Assembly (NCBI GenBank): GCA_044227325.1
Contig: JBGAFI010000001.1
Coordinates: forward strand, 248,001 to 312,000
Direction: 5' to 3'
DNA from: PFJX01 sp044227325
Lineage (GTDB): Bacteria > Pseudomonadota > Gammaproteobacteria > Burkholderiales > Thiobacillaceae
Length of the DNA stretch: 64,000 nt
In this document: positions 60,312-64,000 of the stretch, piece after piece
Layout: the number at the start of each line of letters is the position of its first letter
Position numbering within the stretch: position 1 is the stretch's first letter
Translations under genes and position numbers: made by a program
Notes under the pieces: generated by a model
What the model was told of the DNA's origin: nothing
Seen by the model: the letters and a program-made list of their open reading frames with translations, nothing else
The model's database searches: none

Positions 60312-61204
60312 GGCGTTTTCCTTTTTGGCAGGGGCGGGTGGGGGCGGGGGCGGGTTGAAAGCGGCGAGGCCTTGGCCGGGCCGGCGGCCGACAGGCGCTG
60401 ACGCAGGAAGCCGGCGACCTCGGCGAGCAGGGGAGCGTGTCGCGGCAGCTCCTCGTGATTGACGTCGAAGCGGGTGATCTGGGTGGGGACGCCGGCGGCG
60501 ATCAGGGCAGCGGCGTACTGCTCGGCCTCCCGGTGCAGCACGTCGCACTTGGCTGTGGCCAGGTAGGTCGGCGGCAGCTCGTGCAGACGCTGCGAGGCGA
60601 GGGGCGAGGCGTAGGGGTGCAGGCGCTCCTGGCTGCGCGGCAGGTACTGGGCATAGCGCTGGGCGCAGATTTGCGGCTTCAGGTCGGAGCGCAGGCGGTC
60701 GGCGTCGCCCAGCCGGGTCATGCTCGGGTCGAGCATCGGGCCGATCAGCACCTGGGCGGCCAGGGCCGGGCCGTTGCGGTCGCGGGCGATCAGGGTGGTG
60801 GCGGCCGCGATGTTGCCGCCGGCGTCGTCGCCGGCCACCGCCAGGCGCCGGCCGTCGAGGCGCAGGTCGGCGGCCCGCCGGGACAGCCAGCACAGGGCGG
60901 CGTAGGCATCTTCCGGGGCGGCGGGAAAGGGATGGCGCGGCGCCAGCGAATAATCCAGAGCCAGCACGGCCATCGGCACCCGCGCCGACAACCGGCGTAG
61001 GGTGGCATCGGCCTCGTCGATGGAGCCGGCCACGAAGCCGCCGCCGTGCAGATAGAGCAGGGCGGGGAGCGCGTGCCGGGCGGCGTCGGCGGCGGCCGGC
61101 CGGTACAGGCGGGCGCGCCGCTCGCCCAGGTAGCCGGGAATCAGCAGGTCGGCGCTGGTGACGGGGTCGGTCGGTGGGCGGGAGCGGTTTTGCGGGGCAT
61201 CCAT
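60308..61204 (-). CDS. LlpE-like alpha/beta hydrolase with Asp at the nucleophile position
   Basis: A 298-residue protein of the hormone-sensitive-lipase type hydrolases. The oxyanion word HGGG (53-56) is intact, and acid/His parts appear in AKCDVLHREAEQYA and FDVNHEELPRH. The nucleophile elbow, normally GDSAGG, reads GDDAGGN with D127 in place of Ser, so ordinary esterase activity is doubtful. In Burkholderia an llpE lipase-like gene heads the bpeEF-oprC/ceoAB-opcM operon, the same position as here. A folded pseudoenzyme or a different chemistry is possible. It is coupled to the adaptor gene by ATGA. Confidence 0.85.
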   Translation of the reverse strand: MDAPQNRSRPPTDPVTSADLLIPGYLGERRARLYRPAAADAARHALPALLYLHGGGFVAGSIDEADATLRRLSARVPMAVLALDYSLAPRHPFPAAPEDAYAALCWLSRRAADLRLDGRRLAVAGDDAGGNIAAATTLIARDRNGPALAAQVLIGPMLDPSMTRLGDADRLRSDLKPQICAQRYAQYLPRSQERLHPYASPLASQRLHELPPTYLATAKCDVLHREAEQYAAALIAAGVPTQITRFDVNHEELPRHAPLLAEVAGFLRQRLSAAGPAKASPLSTRPRPHPPLPKRKTP

Positions 61205-61283
61205 GGCAAGCGCGGAGCGGTTGGCGGTGGACGCATTCTTGGTGTTTGGTTTGCGCGAATAAATACTCTAAACTCGACAAGAC

Positions 61284-61302
61284 TATTCGGATTGTGCGAA
61301 TA
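61284..61302 (+). promoter_or_regulatory. Inverted repeat, candidate LysR-type regulator site
   Basis: TATTCG-GATTGTG-CGAATA, a perfect six-base inverted repeat with seven-base centre, lies between the divergent LysR gene (43 bases to its ATG) and the efflux operon. GCGAATAA recurs at 61255-61262. The layout fits an LTTR recognition site plus activation site. Confidence 0.6.
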
Positions 61303-61344
61303 ATACGCGCCATACCGTTTTGATGCCGCAAAAGGAGCCGCGCC

Positions 61345-62361
61345 ATGGACCGCTTCCAAGCCATGAAGGTGTACCAGGCCGTCGTCGACGCCCGCAGCTT
61401 CAGCCGCGCCGCCGACAACCTGGGCCTGCCCCGGGCCACGGTGACCACCACCGTCCAGAACCTGGAGAACCTGCTGCGCGTGCGCCTGCTCAACCGCACC
61501 ACGCGCAGCGTCAGCCTGACCCCGGACGGCGCCGCCTATTACGATCATTGCGCCCGTCTGCTCGGCGAACTGGAGGAGATGGAGGCTTCCTTCCGCGACG
61601 TCGCGCAACGGCCCCAGGGCCGCCTGCGCATCGACGTGCCGACCACCATCGGCCGGCTGATCCTGATCCCCAAGCTGTGCGAATTCCGCGAGCGCTACCC
61701 GGACGTGGAGTTGGTCATCGGCATGAGCGACCGCCCGGTGGATTTGGTGCAGGAGGCGGTGGATTGCGTCATCCGCGGCGGCGAGCTGATCGACTCCTCG
61801 CTGGTCGCCCGCCGCATCGGCGGTCTCAGCTTCATCACCTGCGGCGCGCCCGCCTACTTCGAACGGCACGGCACGCCGCTGAGCCTGGACGACCTGGCCG
61901 GCCACCAGGCGGTGCATTTCTTCTCGGCGCGCACCGGCCGCATCATTGATTGGGATTACGTCATCGACGACCAGGTGACCCAGGTCAAGGTCGGCGGCAC
62001 CATCTCCGTCAACGATGCCGAAGCCTACATGGCGCTCGCCCTGCAGGGCTTCGGCCTGGTCCAGGCCGCCCGCTTCATGGCGCTACCCTACCTGGAGCGC
62101 GGCGAGCTGATCGAAATCCTCGGCCAATGGCGCCCGGCCATCCTGCCCGTCTCGGTGCTCTACCCGCAAAACCGCCACCTGTCGCCCAAGGTGCGCGCCT
62201 TCTCCGACTGGGCCGCCGAGCTGTTCGCCCAATGCCCGCTGCTCAGCGGCCGCGACGAGGAATACGTCCCCGGCGTGTGCACGCTGTCCGATTCCCACCA
62301 GGCCGGCGCCACGGTGCGCGACATGATCGAGCAGCGCAATCTGGCGGAACGCGTGCTGTAG
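61345..62361 (+). CDS. LysR-family regulator of the efflux operon
   Basis: A 338-residue LysR-type regulator: N-terminal HTH in the region MKVYQAVVDARSFSRAADNLGLPRATVT, conserved RTTRSVSLTPDG after it, and a C-terminal effector-binding domain starting near GRLRIDVPTTIGRL. It is divergent from llpE-MFP-RND-OMF with 140 bp between, the classic arrangement of an LTTR and its target; BpeT/CeoR in Burkholderia have the same place. The inducer is unknown. A C-terminal extension of about 35 residues after the usual domain is present. Confidence 0.93.
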   Translation: MDRFQAMKVYQAVVDARSFSRAADNLGLPRATVTTTVQNLENLLRVRLLNRTTRSVSLTPDGAAYYDHCARLLGELEEMEASFRDVAQRPQGRLRIDVPTTIGRLILIPKLCEFRERYPDVELVIGMSDRPVDLVQEAVDCVIRGGELIDSSLVARRIGGLSFITCGAPAYFERHGTPLSLDDLAGHQAVHFFSARTGRIIDWDYVIDDQVTQVKVGGTISVNDAEAYMALALQGFGLVQAARFMALPYLERGELIEILGQWRPAILPVSVLYPQNRHLSPKVRAFSDWAAELFAQCPLLSGRDEEYVPGVCTLSDSHQAGATVRDMIEQRNLAERVL

Positions 62362-62508
62362 CGGAAGCCCATCGGCGCGCACCGTTTGGCGCGGCTGCCG
62401 CCTTTCCGGCGGGCACGCGGAGGGCGCGCATCCCGCGCGGGATGGCAGCCGGCGATTCGATGTCCAGCGCGAGAGCGCCTGCCGCCTCGCGTCCCCGATA
62501 CCCAGGAA

Positions 62509-62531
62509 AATGGCCGCGCGCGGCGGCCATT
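62509..62531. terminator. Bidirectional hairpin between LysR gene and PEP-CTERM gene
   Basis: AATGGCCGC (62509-62517) pairs perfectly with GCGGCCATT (62523-62531) across a five-base loop. It is followed by CCTTTC on the plus strand and on the minus strand by TTCCTGG, so T-runs are short. It lies midway between the two converging genes. Confidence 0.65.
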
Positions 62532-62553
62532 CCTTTCGTGGCGCGGGCGGGGA

Positions 62554-63915
62554 TCAGCGGGTGCCGCGCCGGCGCGCCATGACGCCCACCAGGCCGAGGC
62601 CGGCCAGCATGAGGGCGTAGGTTTCCGGCTCCGGCACGGGCTGGGCCAGGCTGATGCGCAGGAACTCGGTGTTGTCCGAGGTCAGCGCGCGGCCGCCGCC
62701 GCCGGGGAAGTTGTTGTCGTTGATGACCAGCAGGGTGTTGGCGTCCAGCACCAGCACGTCCTCGATGGTCACGTAGGGGAAGGTGAAGACGGTGCTGCCG
62801 TCGCCGTTGAGGTCGTCGGGGTCGGCGATGTTCATCAGGTCCACCACCTCGGTCTTCTTGGCGAAACCGTTCGCGTCCACGTCGGCGATGTCCACCATGT
62901 AGATCTTCTTGAACGGGGTGCCGCCGCTGGTGCCGGTGGCGCCGTTGCGCTCGATGACCAGGAAGCGGTGGTCGTCGATGGCGGTCATGTCGCCGATGTT
63001 GGTGCCCGCGTCCTCCAGCTTGTAGGCGAAGGATTCGCCGGTGAAGCTTTCGCTGGCGAGGTCGAATTCCTGGATCAGCAGGCGCTTCTGGTCGGGATCG
63101 CTGGTGAGGGGCCGTTCCAGCAGGGTGTAGAGCATGTCGCCGCTGGCGTTCAGGGCCATGCCCTCGAAGCCGCCGGAACCGGGCAGGTTGTTCGTGCCGG
63201 TGGGCATGGGGTTGGAGGGCGACTGCACGTAGGGGTTGGCGTCGAAGCCGCGCACGTTGGGGGTGCGGAACACGCTTTGCACGGTGCCGTTGGCGTCGGC
63301 CTTGACCAGGAAGGGACCGAATTCCTCGCCGAACCAGTAGTTGCCGTTCTTGTCCTGGCGCACCGATTCGATGTCGAAGTCGGCGCCGGTCAACAGGCGG
63401 CCGGATTTGAGAGCGGCATCCACCATCGGGTTGGCGGCGTTGTCGTAGTAGTGGGTGTAGTCCGCCTGGATGGCGAAGGGCAGCACGTGGTTGGCGTCGT
63501 TGAGGGTGATACGGGAGGCGGCGCTGAAGCCGGCCAGGGCGGCGCCGGTCCGGATGTCGCCGGCGCTCACGGTGTGGCTGGCCCAGTCTGGCTTGACGCC
63601 GTACAGGCGCAGCAGGGTGTCGCCGGAGTTGCCTTTGCTGCCGAAGCCGTTGTCCGTCATCACCGTGTAGGTGCCGGCGGCGGGTCCGGCCAGCACGGCG
63701 GAGAAGCCTTGCACCGGCTGCAGGCCGACATAGGGCGGGTTGTTGGCGGGGCTGTTGTTGTTGGTGAAGGCGAACTGGCCGGAGGTGGGGCCGTCGGAGA
63801 AGGTGGCGGCGGGCAGCATGGCCCAGCCGGTCAGGGTGTTTTCCGCGGCGAGCGCGGAGCCGGAGACGCCGAGCAGGGCGATCAGGGCGAGGGAGAGACG
63901 GGACGGCGTGAACAT
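62554..63915 (-). CDS. PEP-CTERM protein, phytase/esterase-like family
   Basis: A 453-residue exported protein. Signal peptide SRLSLALIALLGVSGSALAA; the body matches the 'esterase-like activity of phytase' family (six-bladed propeller-like, with DFDIESVRQDKNGNYWFGEE, SGGFEGMALNASGDMLYTL and DNTEFLRISLAQ). The C-terminus is the sorting signal VPEPETYALMLAGLGLVGVM with tail ARRRGTR. ATG 63915 is the start directly before the signal peptide. Expected location is the outer surface after exosortase processing; substrate not known. Confidence 0.9.
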   Translation of the reverse strand: MFTPSRLSLALIALLGVSGSALAAENTLTGWAMLPAATFSDGPTSGQFAFTNNNSPANNPPYVGLQPVQGFSAVLAGPAAGTYTVMTDNGFGSKGNSGDTLLRLYGVKPDWASHTVSAGDIRTGAALAGFSAASRITLNDANHVLPFAIQADYTHYYDNAANPMVDAALKSGRLLTGADFDIESVRQDKNGNYWFGEEFGPFLVKADANGTVQSVFRTPNVRGFDANPYVQSPSNPMPTGTNNLPGSGGFEGMALNASGDMLYTLLERPLTSDPDQKRLLIQEFDLASESFTGESFAYKLEDAGTNIGDMTAIDDHRFLVIERNGATGTSGGTPFKKIYMVDIADVDANGFAKKTEVVDLMNIADPDDLNGDGSTVFTFPYVTIEDVLVLDANTLLVINDNNFPGGGGRALTSDNTEFLRISLAQPVPEPETYALMLAGLGLVGVMARRRGTR

Positions 63916-64000
63916 GGGGATTCCTTTCTGGAGCGGTGGTAGGGAAGGGAATGCGGGCAATCCGGGCGAACAGGTGGCGCGAACCGGCCGCTTGCCGCCG

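Overview
The window is high-GC DNA with dense, often overlapping genes, and every gene I recognise is chromosomal in character. The set (alaC-hom-thrC, NarX/NarL with Crp/Fnr regulators, PEP-CTERM surface proteins, MoxR/DUF58/TgpA, and an llpE-type RND efflux operon beside a LysR gene) points to a free-living, facultatively nitrate-respiring betaproteobacterium, most likely in or near the Rhodocyclales/Nitrosomonadales. That placement is inferred from gene content and order. No rRNA, tRNA, CRISPR array, transposase or phage gene was seen.

Layout. 0-8 kb: end of a nucleotidase gene, a Crp/Fnr regulator, then alaC-hom-[diguanylate cyclase]-thrC followed by a secreted barnase-like RNase and a barstar-like inhibitor. 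8-13 kb: PilZ protein and the glycogen genes glgX-malQ. 13-17 kb: universal stress protein, narXL and a divergent Crp/Fnr gene. 17-25 kb: NikR, then TgpA and DUF58 separated from MoxR by three unrelated genes, one a zinc-ribbon PD-(D/E)XK nuclease-like protein. 25-30 kb: an OmpR-type regulator plus hybrid kinase, then a chain of small membrane or cytoplasmic proteins. 30-41 kb: PEP-CTERM proteins, a tandem pair of beta-helix proteins, a globin, a run of small exported proteins, and a 5'-nucleotidase operon. 42-51 kb: a complete kdpFABCDE potassium-uptake locus bracketed by a 58-bp direct repeat. 51-54 kb: a beta-carbonic anhydrase divergent from a sigma-54 activator. 54-62 kb: LysR regulator divergent from llpE-MFP-RND-OMF. 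62-64 kb: a PEP-CTERM phytase/esterase-like protein.

The points most worth following: (1) a 15-bp element, TGAAACAATTGAAAC or a close variant, occurs four times within 10 kb around the orphan two-component system, and at two sites it sits exactly 28 bp before a GATAC hexamer-like element; this looks like an undescribed regulon. (2) A sigma-54-type -24/-12 promoter precedes the carbonic anhydrase gene, whose divergent neighbour is a sigma-54 activator with a cysteine-rich input domain. (3) A Card1/DUF1887-like nuclease fold with an N-terminal zinc ribbon lies inside the MoxR gene block. (4) The llpE-type hydrolase has Asp where the catalytic Ser should be. (5) The Kdp locus is flanked by direct repeats and carries two different repeat elements between its structural genes.
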